64,000 bases of DNA, from contig JAOTOM010003996.1 in the NCBI GenBank assembly GCA_034440615.1, forward strand, positions 144,166 through 208,165, written 5' to 3'. This stretch comes from Ashinkailepas kermadecensis (lineage: Eukaryota > Arthropoda > Thecostraca > Neolepadidae). Under the pieces are notes generated by a model that saw only the letters and a program-made list of their open reading frames with translations, was not told where the DNA came from and ran no database searches. Within the stretch, counting starts at the first letter, position 1, and the number at the start of each line of letters is the position of its first letter. Positions 45,965-57,500 of this stretch are shown here, one piece after another. The translations under genes were made by a program, and so were the position numbers.

Positions 45965-48900
45965 TTAAGATGGGAGTGGTAGGTAGCAGGTATGGAAGGA
46001 GGCGAGGTTCCCCAAATTTAAAATCCCTCAAGACGGGCAAGCTTTGCGAGGACAAAGGAGGAGGCCCACGAGGCGTGGCAGGAGGCCCCTAATTTGGCAG
46101 AGGATGCCCCTGGAATATGAGAGGCAGCCCCATGCCATGTTAAAGGGGCCCCAGGATGTGGGAGGAGGCCCTCCAAAACGAGAGGGGAGGACCATTGAAT
46201 ATGGAGGAGGGTAGGACGCACGAGGAGACGTCCAAAACCGGTAAAGAGGCTCCGGGAAATGAGACGAGACCCCTAAGACGCGAGAGGAGGTCTATAATTT
46301 GCAAGAAGCCCCTGCAATGGCAGGAGTCGTGCTGGGGTACTTGAAAATCACGATATGGGCCCAAAAGATCCGGCCGGGCCTCTGAAAATCACGCTGAGCC
46401 TAGGGGTATCAAAAATTCACGCCCGGACCATGAAAATCGCGCTAGGGACACGATAGGTCGTACCGTTCCCCAACAGTATCATTGGGACACAAATGAAGCC
46501 GGAGCAACGAAAAACAATCCGGACATGGATAATCACTCTGGGGCCCCAACAATGAGACTAAAAGCATCCAACACGTATTGGACCCCTACAAAGTGTCGAG
46601 TTCGCTAAAACTCGCGCTAGGGATCCAAGCAAATGACGTCGGGACACAAAAGATTACATTGGACTAAAAAAGTCGCGTCGCAGCCCTTGAAAATCTCACT
46701 GGGGACCAAAAAGGTCGCGCCTGGACCCCAAAGGTTGCAGGTGCCCCAAAAATCAATTATAAACCGGAATGTCACTCTGTGCCCAAAAAAATCGGGTCAA
46801 AGTCCTCCCAAAACCCGTTGGGCACTGGAAAAAAGCGTGTCGGGGCACCGAAAAAAATCGCACCTGGAGACCGAAGAATCGTACCAGGACAAAAAAAAAT
46901 CACATAAGGACCTTTAAAAAATAGAACTCGATGTCCAAAAGTTCACACTGAGACTCGATCGAATCGACCACAGCACCGGAAAATTAAGAACAGGTCTGGA
47001 AAAAAATTACCCGGAGGGCATTTATACTCCGAAAGGTGCCATCGGCTGAAAAAAAAGTCCTTCGGTGGCCGCAGTGACATATCAAAGGGGCAAATGCCCC
47101 CTCCCTCCTAAGAGGGATATGCTCCCAAGAATCGAGCCGAGGCCTCAAAAATTCGCGCTGGGGCCACAAAAATTCGCGTCGGTCCACCAGAATTCGCGCA
47201 GGGGGCTGACCCGATAAATACGGCGGGCCCAGAAAACTCGCCCCGAGGCGCGAAAATCTGCAACAGGAACCGCCAAGATCGCGTTTGGGTCACAGCTAAG
47301 TGCAATGCGCCCCGCAAACTCAAACTGGTTCCCAAAATATCGCGTTCGGGACCCATAATTCCCATCGGTAGTCCCAAAAAATTGGTCTGGGCATCAAACA
47401 TTCACGTCTGGGCTCCTAAAAATTGGCCTCTAGGGCCCACATAAGCACAGCGTGACCACAAAAATCGCATCGGTATTCCTCCGCCCTGCCCCCCCCAAAA
47501 AAAATCAAGCCGGAACCTTCCAAAATAAGGAGGGATTCAAAAAAATAACTGTCCGGGTCAGGAAAATGGCTCTGGAGCACCAAACATATCAGATGCCTTC
47601 ACAAATCGCGTACGGTCCAGAAAAAGATACGGAGCTAGAAAACAAATCGAGGTGAGATACAACAAAATGCGCCAGGGGCTCGAAAAATCATGCCGGGATT
47701 CGGACTTTAAAGAAAATTCAGAAGAGATCCAAAGAAATCGCGTTGAGCCCAGGATCTAGCGTTGCGGCCCCGAAACCACGCGCCCAGGCGCGATAAGTCG
47801 CGCTGGGACCGAGACAAATCGCATCGAAGCCACAAAATTGCACTCGGGACCCACAAATGTGCGTCAGATGCCCCAAATAAACACAGCGGGACCCTAAGAG
47901 CACACCGAAGGCCGAAAGTGCAACTGGCCCTCCAAAGCGCACAGTCTCGCAAAAAGCGACAGGGCCTTAGGACATGCGTTGCAGCCTTAAATAAACAAAT
48001 CAGGAGCTCTTTAAAAAAAACCTGAAGCTCTCAAGGTACACACGGGCCATGCGACTGCATAAGGGCCTGAAAAAAATGCTGGAGCCGCAAAAACCAGCAT
48101 GGTCCCAAAACGAACAAAAAGACCGAGCACTACATAAACACATCGGGATCTTTGAAAGCGACCCGACACCGAAAAAAATCATCGGTGCACAAAAAAAGCA
48201 ACAAACCCTAAAACTAGCAGGGGTTTCGAAAATGTGTTGGGCTCCTAACAAAATGGATTGAAGCCCTAAGACACATCCGTATACGAAGAAAGACGAAACA
48301 GGTCCAAAAAAGAACACTGAGGCAGGGCCCCGGTCGGTAGCCAATCTGGGAGCATATTTAATCAATGATATGAGGTGCATCAAAGCTCAGCGGGTATCCG
48401 CATTTCTGAACCACCATAAAATGTTGGAAATAGGGAACTAATGATCGAATTTAATTAATCGAATTTTCGTAGCGAACGTCCATACGAAGAATTATATCAC
48501 ATCAAATATGGCGGAAGTCAATCATGTGGCAGCAATTAGCAAAATGTAGCAGGCCTAGCAGAAACCGTAGCATCGCACGAAGTGTGGCGAATGAGCCTAA
48601 TGCACAAGATGGGTGTGCATGTGCACGAACGTTGGGGTCGTGGCGACCGGACGCTATGAACTGGAATGTCTGAAATTGGTAAATATTACATTTTAAAGTG
48701 ATTTGCATAGGTGTAATTTCAGTAGTGTGAGGTGACTTATCAAGGGATACCAAAAGAAAACATTCTAACAGGGTGGGGGATTTAGGGTTGAAATCCGACG
48801 AATCAGAAGCGATAGTGGTAGATTAGGCCCCTCCATATGACAATTCAGTTGATCAATAATTATTGTATTTAAAAAAGTCCCCTTTGACAAAATAGTGGTC

Positions 48901-49145
48901 CAAATCCGAGGACTTTTTAATGGGGCAGGTGGACCCCTCTAAATACGTTTCCCACCCTCCCCCTTGACGAAAATATAGGTACGCCACTGGTCTCCCAATA
49001 ATTTTCAGAAACATGGGGCAAAGTCAACATTGAGGGGGCAAATTCCCCCTCACAAGCATACAAAACAACACCGATGCACCATACAAATTAGGAGGAATGA
49101 TGTTTATAAATGCATTTTCTTCCTACAAACTTGTCTTCTGTGATT

Positions 49146-50510
49146 TTTTTCATTTTGTTAAGTTAGGCACTTCGGCCTCCTGAGGCCATTTCGTGCCAAT
49201 TGCCCTGTAACAACAGGGTGGTATGTATTTATTTATTTATTTATTTCACGATGCATGCCCTCCACGTATAGTGGCTGTTATGGACAGTCTGGGTATCCCA
49301 CAGATATTTACAAAGAAAGGATATATCTGTGGTCAATAGTGGGAGCAGATGCGCAACATTCATACACCAACATAATACAATACCCATATCACTATCTGCA
49401 CTACACACACCGTGCTTGCAACATGAGCTACAAACGAGTAGTTTATACAAGGGATAGGAAAGCGATGGCCTAAAGGTGAGTTCATGGTGTACACAAATCC
49501 ATTTTGTAAGTTTTTTTTTGTGTGTGACTAGTGTTGCTCGTGGAGATAAGCTAGTGCATGTTTCTTGAAGTTAGACCTCCATGTTTTTGTTCCAGTAGGG
49601 AGTTTGTTATAGTGGAAGACAGACGAGTAGAGGAATCTCCCGCGGCCCGCTTCTCTGTGTATGGCTGGCAGGTGCAGGTGGTCGTCTGCACGCGTATGAC
49701 GGTTTCGCAGGGTAGAGTTTGCAGTGATATGACCGGCAATGTCCGTTGGCTCACCCGTCAGTATGATCTTGTGGAGCAAAGTAAGGCTGTGGAATAGATG
49801 TAGATTAGCTGCGGTGAGGAGACCCAATCGTTACGAGTATCAGAAATATGATCAAAGTTCCGTAGACCTGACTCTAGTGGCGAAGTTAATGATCTTGTCT
49901 AGTCTGTGGATGTTTGCTGCCGACCCGTTCCCGTAAACAGATATGCAGTAGCGGATATTAGATATAGCTAGGCTATTGACTATAGTGAAGAGGGTACTGG
50001 TTGGTAGATGGTTACGTAGATGGCTCAGGGCCAGACAGAATCCAGTGCACTTGCGGATCACAACAGCTACATGGGAATCCCACGACATGTGGCGATCAAA
50101 TGTCACCCCAAGGTTCCTACACGAATGACTCTCATCTGTCACGGCGTCCCTAAAGCATACTCGCATCGGGGTAATATTGCGAAGATTTTGACGCGATCCG
50201 AACGTGAGAAGCTGAGTTTTGGTTGGGTTTACCTTCAAACCGTTATCCAGGAAGTAGTCGTAAAGTTGGTTCAGATATGTCTCCATCTGATTGATCATAT
50301 TCGGGAGATCAGATTTGCGACCGGAGATGAGGACCTGGGTGTCGTCTGTGAACTGAGTGGCGTGTGCTACCGGGACGTGCAAACTGAGGTCGTTCGAAAA
50401 GATGCAATAGAGGAGTGGACCTAGTGATGATCCTTGTAAAACACCTAATCTCCACCGGATTTGCGACGGGAACGACCAGTGGAGGTTTGTGGAGGTTAGT
50501 GGAGCCACGG
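49146..50510 (-). mobile_element. Jockey/CR1-like LINE, 5'-truncated
   Basis: Minus-strand reverse transcriptase relic: GVLQGSSLGPLLYCIFSNDL, an FTDD catalytic box (near 50.35 kb, normally F/YADD), DNGLKVNPTKTQLLTFGS, and a C-terminal block ending KLPTGTKTWRSNFKKHAL. The frame is broken between 49.83 and 49.86 kb by compensating shifts. The 3' end has an (AAAT)n stretch (49226-49248) and a GGCCTCAGGAGGCCGAAGTGCC hairpin, and stops at 49145 inside the large repeat. The endonuclease half is missing. Confidence 0.85.
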
Positions 50511-50552
50511 GAACAGACCCCTATGCTGTTTGGGAGAAAGGAGGAGAGATGC

Positions 50553-50716
50553 CAGGGCCCTGTTCACGGGGCTTGCGGCTGTCTGCGTTCGCTGCGGCTC
50601 TCGCGGTCAAAGGGGTGGAGCTTAGCCGTGACCAATCAGCAGTGAGCAGGATGACGTCACGTTGTCTGCGGCCGCCGCGGTTCCTGCGGTCGCTGTACCA
50701 CCGACCGCAAGATTGA
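50553..50716. mobile_element. GGGCCCTGTTCACGG-type MITE, copy 1
   Basis: Begins CAGGGCCCTGTTCACGGGGC and shares GCGGTCAAA, GGAGC and AATCAGCAGTG in order with the inverted relative ending at 53858. Termini beginning GGGCCCTGTT are common in PIF/Harbinger and ISL2EU elements. Only one terminus is clear. Confidence 0.45.
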
Positions 50717-51059
50717 GAAGGCTCATCTTGGCGCAATGGTGCGTAATTATGCGCTGTTGAAAGATGGGTTGAGTAGTTCACTGTGATATGTATGATTTTG
50801 TGCAGGGCACCAAGTAGTGGAATTTTCTGGTGTCATGCAAAAAATGTAGGTGGTGCTTTTCATGTCATTGTGGTTTTTGGTGGTGTTTTCCATGCATCTG
50901 TATAGACACCAATATTGAGTGTGAAAGCTAGGTGTTGTTCAGCCATTTCTATATGTGGCACTGAAGCACCAACTGTTATTGAAACTCCACCCACGGAGCA
51001 GTGTCAGGATTAGTAAAACAGCTGTTTCTGGATGTTTGGCGTCCAGAATATTAAGAAAG
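50717..51059. other. no feature recognised
   Basis: Ordinary AT-rich sequence; TGGTG-rich phrases occur around 50.85-50.91 kb. Confidence 0.35.
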
Positions 51060-52160
51060 AAGATAGAATCAAGAAAGAAGATGTTCTTTCACTTTTCTAA
51101 TCTGTATGTTGAATGGTGGGTAGTATTGTGTTTTAAGGTATTCAAGAAGCAAGGTCTGCACACATTTTACTTCCATAAAGCAAGCAAAGGGGTAGATTAG
51201 GCAGTCAATTTGTTCTTCAAGGTAATTTTTTAATTCCTCGAATTTTTCCAATGCAATGCTTGTGAATGTAGTTGACATGTGACCACTCATTTTCTCTGCA
51301 AGTGAAAAATTCCTTTGTTGGTAGGCAAAATAACACCCAAAATATGGCATTGATTTGGGTAATATAGCATGGCATATGCCCCAATTTTTTTTTAATCTGA
51401 CAACCCATCCTACCTAGCTGAACCTCTAGTGCTAGCCAACCTAGCTGAACCTCGCATATAAGAAAATCAAAATGGAAAAATGTTACCTAGCCTGACCACC
51501 TGGACCTAGCTACCTAACCATAGGGGATGAGTAGTCTAGGTGTAAGTTACCCATCCACAATCAAAAGATTGTGGGTTTGAGTCTTGCCTGTTGCTACTCT
51601 TTGCCTGAGGCCAATCAGTGTGAGAGATTGGTGATGTTACATAACTCGATGGTTGAAGTGTTGTAAAACCAATAACCAACTACCTAACCATGAAGAAGAA
51701 AAGAATTATCTCCATTTTTCAAAAAAGGAAGCATGTCCAAATTACAAAACACTTGTACTGCTAACTAACCAACCAACTAACATACATGATTGCTTTATGG
51801 AGGTAAAATGTGTATACAAATTTGTCTTCTGAATACCCTAAATAGAGCACAATAATACCAATTAGGCTAGGTTTGTTTAGGTTGGATTCTGTTTTTTTAA
51901 GTTGAAATAGTGAAAAGAAATAATTTGTCCAAATTGTGGGTTTCCATAACACTGAGATTTGGTTAGGTTATGTTATGTTATGTTATAGTTGACCTCATTT
52001 GGTGTGCTATGTAATGCTTAACCCACAGCCACTTTTTGGTGTTTTCTTTGCTCGCCAACCGAAAACTGAGCACTTGTAAAGGAAATGATCACAATGGTCA
52101 CATCATCTTAATTGCATTCATAAATGGCATTGGGAAAAATTGCCTTTTTTATCCCTGAAG
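51060..52160. repeat. dispersed AT-rich repeat family D
   Basis: Phrases such as GCTTTATGGAGGTAAAATGT and CTTGTCTTCTGAATACC, near AACCTAACC runs, occur here in both orientations (inverted at about 51.12-51.19 kb, direct at 51.79-51.85 kb). They recur at 36.2-36.7 and 57.56-58.35 kb. No coding capacity. A SINE-B copy sits inside. Confidence 0.55.
51522..51679 (+). mobile_element. tRNA-derived SINE, family B, copy 2
   Basis: 158 bp flanked by a perfect 12-bp duplication CTACCTAACCAT (51510-51521, 51680-51691). The head resembles the SINE at 53928, with a decayed A box (GTAGTCTAGGTG) and B box (GGTTTGAGTC), and ends GTAAAACCAATAACCAA. Confidence 0.88.
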
Positions 52161-53734
52161 CACAAATTTACTATGATATTTGATATCATAGTAAATCATA
52201 GTAAACTGCTCTGTGACAGTGCTCAAAATCTGTCAGAAAGTATGCACTAAACTCCTGAAGTTGAGGGTTTTAATACAAAATATCTTCCTTGTTTGATTAC
52301 AAATTATCTTCATCTCAACTACCATAATTAGAAAGTATGGCACTGATATCTCAGCACAAATTATAGAAAAAAATGGAAGCTGACCTAGCAACCTCTTTCC
52401 CTGCCATTTATTTGGGGAATCACATAGAAGCAAGGTACCTATTTCACTATATAATATCACTCCTCATCTTCAATATAGCAGATCATACTGACTCCTTTTG
52501 TCATGTAATAATATTACATGACCAAACATCACTACACCAGTAGGTTTTATGTGATCCACCATCAGTAGGCTAGAGTAGTTTAGACTAAATTAACCTAGGT
52601 TGGACAAAACCTTCTTGGGGGTGGTCAACAGATAAATGTGTAGATCTCTGCATGATCACAGTTCAACTGAGCACAGCAAAATAAGCAATGCAACCAAATA
52701 AGCAAGATAGCAACATACGCAAACTAGGTGCAAAGGAGCATGCACTGTTACTATGCAATTTGGATGGTATGATCATCTACTTGAAATTTGTCCATGGATT
52801 GCTCACTGGTGCCATTGCTTCTGCAGAGATATAAGAGAAGAGATATAACCAAGGAATAATTAAAACATGAAAAGATTGTGCAGAAAAGGGCCCCAGGAAA
52901 TGAAAAAGTCCACCCTGTTGTCTGGCGAGGGCTGTAAACACAGGTGTTGATCTCTGAAAATTATTGGGGCAGGACCCAATACATACAGGCAATGGCAAGC
53001 CCAAATTGATTGGGGAGGAGAGGTACACTCCATAGTCACATGTTAAAAGTTTAAATGGTTAGGAGCAAAATCACCATTCAGGGGGCACTGGCCCCCTCAA
53101 AAGTATACAAAACAATACCCCTGGCTGTGAAGGAAAGAGGACATGCCTCAGGGCTGGAATGGACTGTCTGAACTGGAAAGGGCTGTACATCAACCTATTC
53201 TTCAACAATAGAAGCACCAAAATAAAGCAAATATTAACCCGACAAACAGAAAGCACAAACCTAAGTCAGAAAGTGATCAGACTTAATGAGAGCCACAAGG
53301 GCCGATCCAGGTTAAGCCCGTAGAGGGAAGATACCATAACCCTGACAATTTGGCGCCCATATCCAAAGTTCAAAGAATCCATCTACCAACATACCACACC
53401 GTCATCAATGTCTATCTACCTTACATATTCGCCTATTCGCAATTCGCAACATATCCTATTCGCCCAATTCCATGCAACGTATGTGGCTTGAGTGCCATAC
53501 CAATAATTTTCAGACTCCATCCATGCCTCCTTTACGGGGCCTGTATAGTTCACACCTACTTAGCATAAATCTCACCCCATCAACCACTACTTAGAACTCA
53601 AAACAAGATTTTGCAGTCTAAAAAGAATCATCCAACCTATTTTTAAGCCTAATATTATAGGTATTTGGCTATTCATCGGCGTCGTCCACATATTTTCCTT
53701 TATAAATGTATGTCCGGCGCAAGATTTGACGCAT
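52161..53734. other. no gene recognised; solo transposon end near 53.1 kb
   Basis: AT-rich. The phrase CAAAAGTATACAAAACAATACCCCTGG ending near 53122 matches the CAGGGGYGTYGATTTGTAT-type transposon end. Confidence 0.4.
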
Positions 53735-53859
53735 GCTTTGACCGCGGCGGGTCGCGGCGGTGTTCAAGTGCGTCCCACTGCTGATTACGTTTCAGTGGTA
53801 GGCGGAGCCTATTTTAACCGCAGAGCCGCAGCGACCGCAGGCTCCGTGAACAGGGCCCA
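53735..53859. mobile_element. GGGCCCTGTTCACGG-type MITE, copy 2 (inverted)
   Basis: Ends CCGTGAACAGGGCCC at about 53858; the inner part is homologous to the copy at 50553. Terminus and order agree, with many mismatches. The opposite end is not defined. Confidence 0.4.
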
Positions 53860-53927
53860 GTTTCCGCGTTGATCTGAGATGCTAACAGCTTGCGTGTGAC
53901 CTCCCAGATAAGCAGTAAACCAGTCAG

Positions 53928-54088
53928 GGGGACGAGTGGTCTAGGGGTAAGATGCTCGCCTCACAATCGAAAGATTGTGGGTTCGAATCTCACCTGTCGC
54001 TACTCTTCGCCAGCGACCAATCGGCGTGAGAGATTGGCGACGGTACATGACTCAACGGTCGACGTGTCGTAAAACCAATAACCGACCG
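53928..54088 (+). mobile_element. tRNA-Val-like SINE, family B, copy 1
   Basis: 161 bp between perfect 11-bp duplications AAACCAGTCAG (53917-53927, 54089-54099). The head keeps GTGGTCTAGGGGTAAG (A-box region), CTCGCCTCACAATCGAAAG (like the anticodon arm of tRNA-Val with CAC) and GGTTCGAATC (B box); the acceptor stem is imperfect, so it is a SINE rather than a working tRNA. The tail is GTAAAACCAATAACCGACCG. Confidence 0.92.
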
Positions 54089-54147
54089 AAACCAGTCAGT
54101 GTAAGGGGGAACCGTCCCTTCAGCGGCCATAGGGCCACTTTAATTTG

Positions 54148-54256
54148 TGACGTCATTCGTTCGACATTTCATGCGCATTTACTGCGCCAGAATACAAGCG
54201 TCCTTTCACAGGCCAAATATCTGGTAGTGGTGCGGCTGCGTACGATATATTATAGT
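54148..54256 (+). promoter_or_regulatory. putative promoter of the THAP/P-element-type gene
   Basis: TGACGTCA at 54148-54155 and an AT-rich GATATATTATAG at about 54244-54256 lie 134 and about 35-45 bp before the ATG at 54289. Motif match only. The SINE insertion ends just upstream. Confidence 0.35.
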
Positions 54257-54288
54257 CTTTTCTGGTCTTTGACTAGGTGCTCGTAGTA

Positions 54289-54563
54289 ATGGGATACTGC
54301 TCTGTGGATAAGTGTACTTCATCTTTCAGGAACAATCCTGACATCTCATATTTTAATTTTCCGAAAGATGCAAAAAGGAGAGCAGAGTGGGTGCACCTGT
54401 GTGCGAGCCAGGACCGGATGAACTTGAAGACGGCTCGGATCTGTTCGAACCATCTTGAGGAAGGTGACTATGACCCGTCATGCCTACTGAAACGGTCCAT
54501 GGGCTTCAAGGCCAAGCTGTTCCTGAACAAGAACGCTATTCCGTCTGTGAACATTCCATCAAG
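54289..54563 (+). CDS. THAP zinc-finger exon
   Basis: Starts ATGGGATACTGC. The C2CH signature is complete: Cys4, Cys9, then CSNH supplying the last Cys and His. FNFPKD, EWVHLC and the NAIPSVNIP box (AVPTIF-like) also fit a THAP domain of about 85 residues. It ends TCAAG before a GTAGGT donor, in phase 2. Confidence 0.9.
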
Positions 54564-57500
54564 GTAGGTAGTCATCTGTTCATTTTAAGCAATTTTAATT
54601 AAAGTTCTTTGACTTGCTCTGGCAACCGGGCCCAGGCTATTTGTAGAAATGCTCAAAATTTGAAGTGGGTAATTCTAATTCAATATTTATTATAAATAAA
54701 TATTTATTTATGTATTCAACATTTCTACCTGCAATTCACTGCCTGTATTTTCTCTGCATACCTACCTTGGTATGCAGACTGAGGTTCTCTCACCTGGTTC
54801 TCTCGCCTGGTTGGCTCCCCATATACTCAAGCATCACTCACCCAGAGATGAGGTCCATGCCCAATCGAGGGGAGCCCGTATCTGCAGGTATGCCAGTCCC
54901 CTAGATTAAAGAAAATATGGTTATCAGATAGACAGGGCAAGACACAGGAACTGGAAAGTGTACCTTAAGCAGAATTTGTATGCTTAGAGTAGCCACTACA
55001 TCTGCTAATATTTGTTGTCAGTCCAGATTTCTGAAAAAGAGAATATAGAGATTGAATATAGGGATTGAATACAGATATTGAATATAGAGATATATAGAGA
55101 TCTCTATATTCTGAATATAGAGAAGTAAAGCTACTCTTCAAGTTTGATTAGTATATTATCATGGTTAATCTATTCAGTATATTTTTGCACAACAAAGTGC
55201 AGAGATTTGAGTGCAGTGCAGCTTTAAATGCACTCAGGTCCGTTAAGGCTACTACATCATCAGGCAATGAGTTCCAGGTGGCACAGCATCTGAGGCTAAA
55301 AAATATATTTCTACAATCCACTGATGCACGCCTGTGAGCCAATTTCAGTGAGTGTCCACGTGTGTTCACCAATGGCGCCAGCACAAACATGTCAGGGATC
55401 TTAATGGCAGAATGGCCATGAAAAATCTTCAAACATTTGATAATGTCTCCTCGAGTCAGTCTACCTTACACTGAGTACAGACCTAGTTTCCGTAATCTGA
55501 CACCATAATCCAGACCTTCCATCCCCTCTGTTTCATGTCCACCTTCTCTGTACTGATTCTAGTCACCTTAAATCACTTATGTAACCTGTATTCCAAACAC
55601 ACGATGCAGACTCCAAAAGAGGCCTGACATGAGTAATGTATAGGATTTTCATAAATTCAGGAGAACGACATAAAGTAGAACTTAGTAGGTTGCTGGCCAG
55701 ACTTCCAGCTTTCTGTACTATGCCAGCAATGTGTTGATGGAAATGCAAGTTGTTATCTACTGTGATGCCTAGGTCAGTATGCATCTCAGCAAAGCTTACC
55801 TGAAATCCGTCTAGGTAATAATGTGCATAAGGGACATATTTTTCCAGTCATATGAGCCACAGTGTGCTTTGAGAACTTTGAGAACTTGAGGTTATGTAGG
55901 TAGGTTACCTATATGGGGATTCCATAGTTAGTTGCGAGACTGCAAAGCATCAGCATGGCACTTCAGCCTTTGACAAGATCTTGTCAGTGTGGTGTGGCTG
56001 GTGTGGAAATTGGTGCAGGGATAGGTGCCTGGTGTGGGTGGGCAGGATGGGTTTGTTCAGCCTAGGTAATTTTTTTCCAAACTAGGTCAATCAACACTGT
56101 ATTTGCTTAAAAATCCTTAGTTCCATTCTTGTATGTAGAAAATATAAGCAACAGACTGCTGCCCCGGTGGCTCAGTTGGTTAGGGTGCTGCTCTGCACTG
56201 GTCTCCCCTGCCCTGGCAATACAGGGTTTGATTCACTTCACATGCTCACATTTAACCCTAACTGGGAGGGTCGGGTGGCAGCTAGCCTCATAAGGCTGGG
56301 GATGGGCTACCAGGTGGTGGTGTTGGTGCATTGATGGCATATTAAACTTCCTGTCAAAATTCTGCTGTTCAACTGGAATTCATGGATTGGGTGGTGAGGC
56401 CATGGAGCATGCAACAAGCTCTGCTTAGCAATACTACCCTGGTTCATGAAGCAACCCATGCAAGAACTTGGATTTAAAAAAAATCCAGTTGGTTGATCAC
56501 CAGGAAGTTAAGTCAGTTGTGTTGAGGTTATGCTGGTGATGGCTCAAAGTAATGATGAGATAGTCTGCCAGACTGTAGAATGTGAACTTGCATGCTGCAA
56601 ACTAACTGCAATGAGATGGAATGCTAGACTTCACATGCCAACTCATATCCAGTAAATTTGTTCTTTAACACGCGCACTGGAGGGGGGGGGGGAGCGAAAT
56701 CCGCCGCAGATTGTACCGGTCGATATACGCGATTTTCTGCGTACCTGCTTAGAAATGACCGGCGCGTCGTTTAAAGCAAGAAAAATGGAAATCGGCCAAA
56801 ATCACGTTAGGGGCCGCTAAAGTCCCAAAAAATTATAGCGCCAGACAACAAAAATCGGGGCTGATGCGCTTCCCGTATATTCGCAAAAGGGAAATGTTCT
56901 TGGCAACACTAGCGACTTGTTTGATGTATATTGATATGCTATATAGTTTCAAGATAATGTTAGGTCACCGAGGTCAAGTCAGGTCAAGTTCATGACAGGT
57001 TAATGAAACCAAACTTGATCAACTGGAATGTTGTCATAAATGCACTACTGTTTGTCATTTGTACTGTTTGTCATTACGTTTCCATACTTTATTCATGTAC
57101 TTCACTCCTTTCTTCACGAAGCCGATTGCTCCGAGCTGCCCGACGGAGCAGTCGGGCGGGCGGCCCGGTTTCGGTAACTGGAACAGGTAACTGATCTGAT
57201 AAAGTGGTGCTATATAGGTGACCTGAGGTCAAATGTTGGGTCCAGCATCTGCATTGCATCATTAGTAATGTCCAAAACATCATTGATGCCCTTTTGGAGC
57301 ATTTAAATACAATCACAGCGATCCATAACGATGACAAGCCAAGCCACGCAATACCAGAACATTTTGCAAATTTGACCTCATTTGACCTTGAAGATATTGA
57401 CCTAAGGTCATGAAATTTGCACACCATAGAGTTCACTACCGTACCCATCGACCATGCGAATTTCGTTCCTCTAGCTTCACTGGGAGCCGAGATCTTAGGG

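Larger units (their letters stand above)
43044..49145 (+). repeat. large non-coding repeat L, copy 2
   Basis: Same layout as 24222-29515: GC-rich head, lead-in, 21-bp minisatellite (43306-44410), lead-out, ~30-bp unit zone (about 46.33-48.32 kb), and terminal block ending near TACGCCACTGG (48991), then shared sequence to about 49145, where a LINE begins. It also carries the piggyBac-type MITE at 45029-45964. Most other differences from copy 1 are substitutions, small indels and minisatellite length. Confidence 0.8.

Noticed and set aside
53928..54003. Functional tRNA-Val gene
   Set aside because: Imperfect acceptor stem and a full SINE body with 11-bp target duplications; a sister copy shows the same body.
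57089..57448. 119-codon frame shared by both piggyBac-type MITE copies as a transposase
   Set aside because: Similarity between copies is at DNA level with frameshifts; no piggyBac motifs; the region is a run of AGGTCA-like half-sites.
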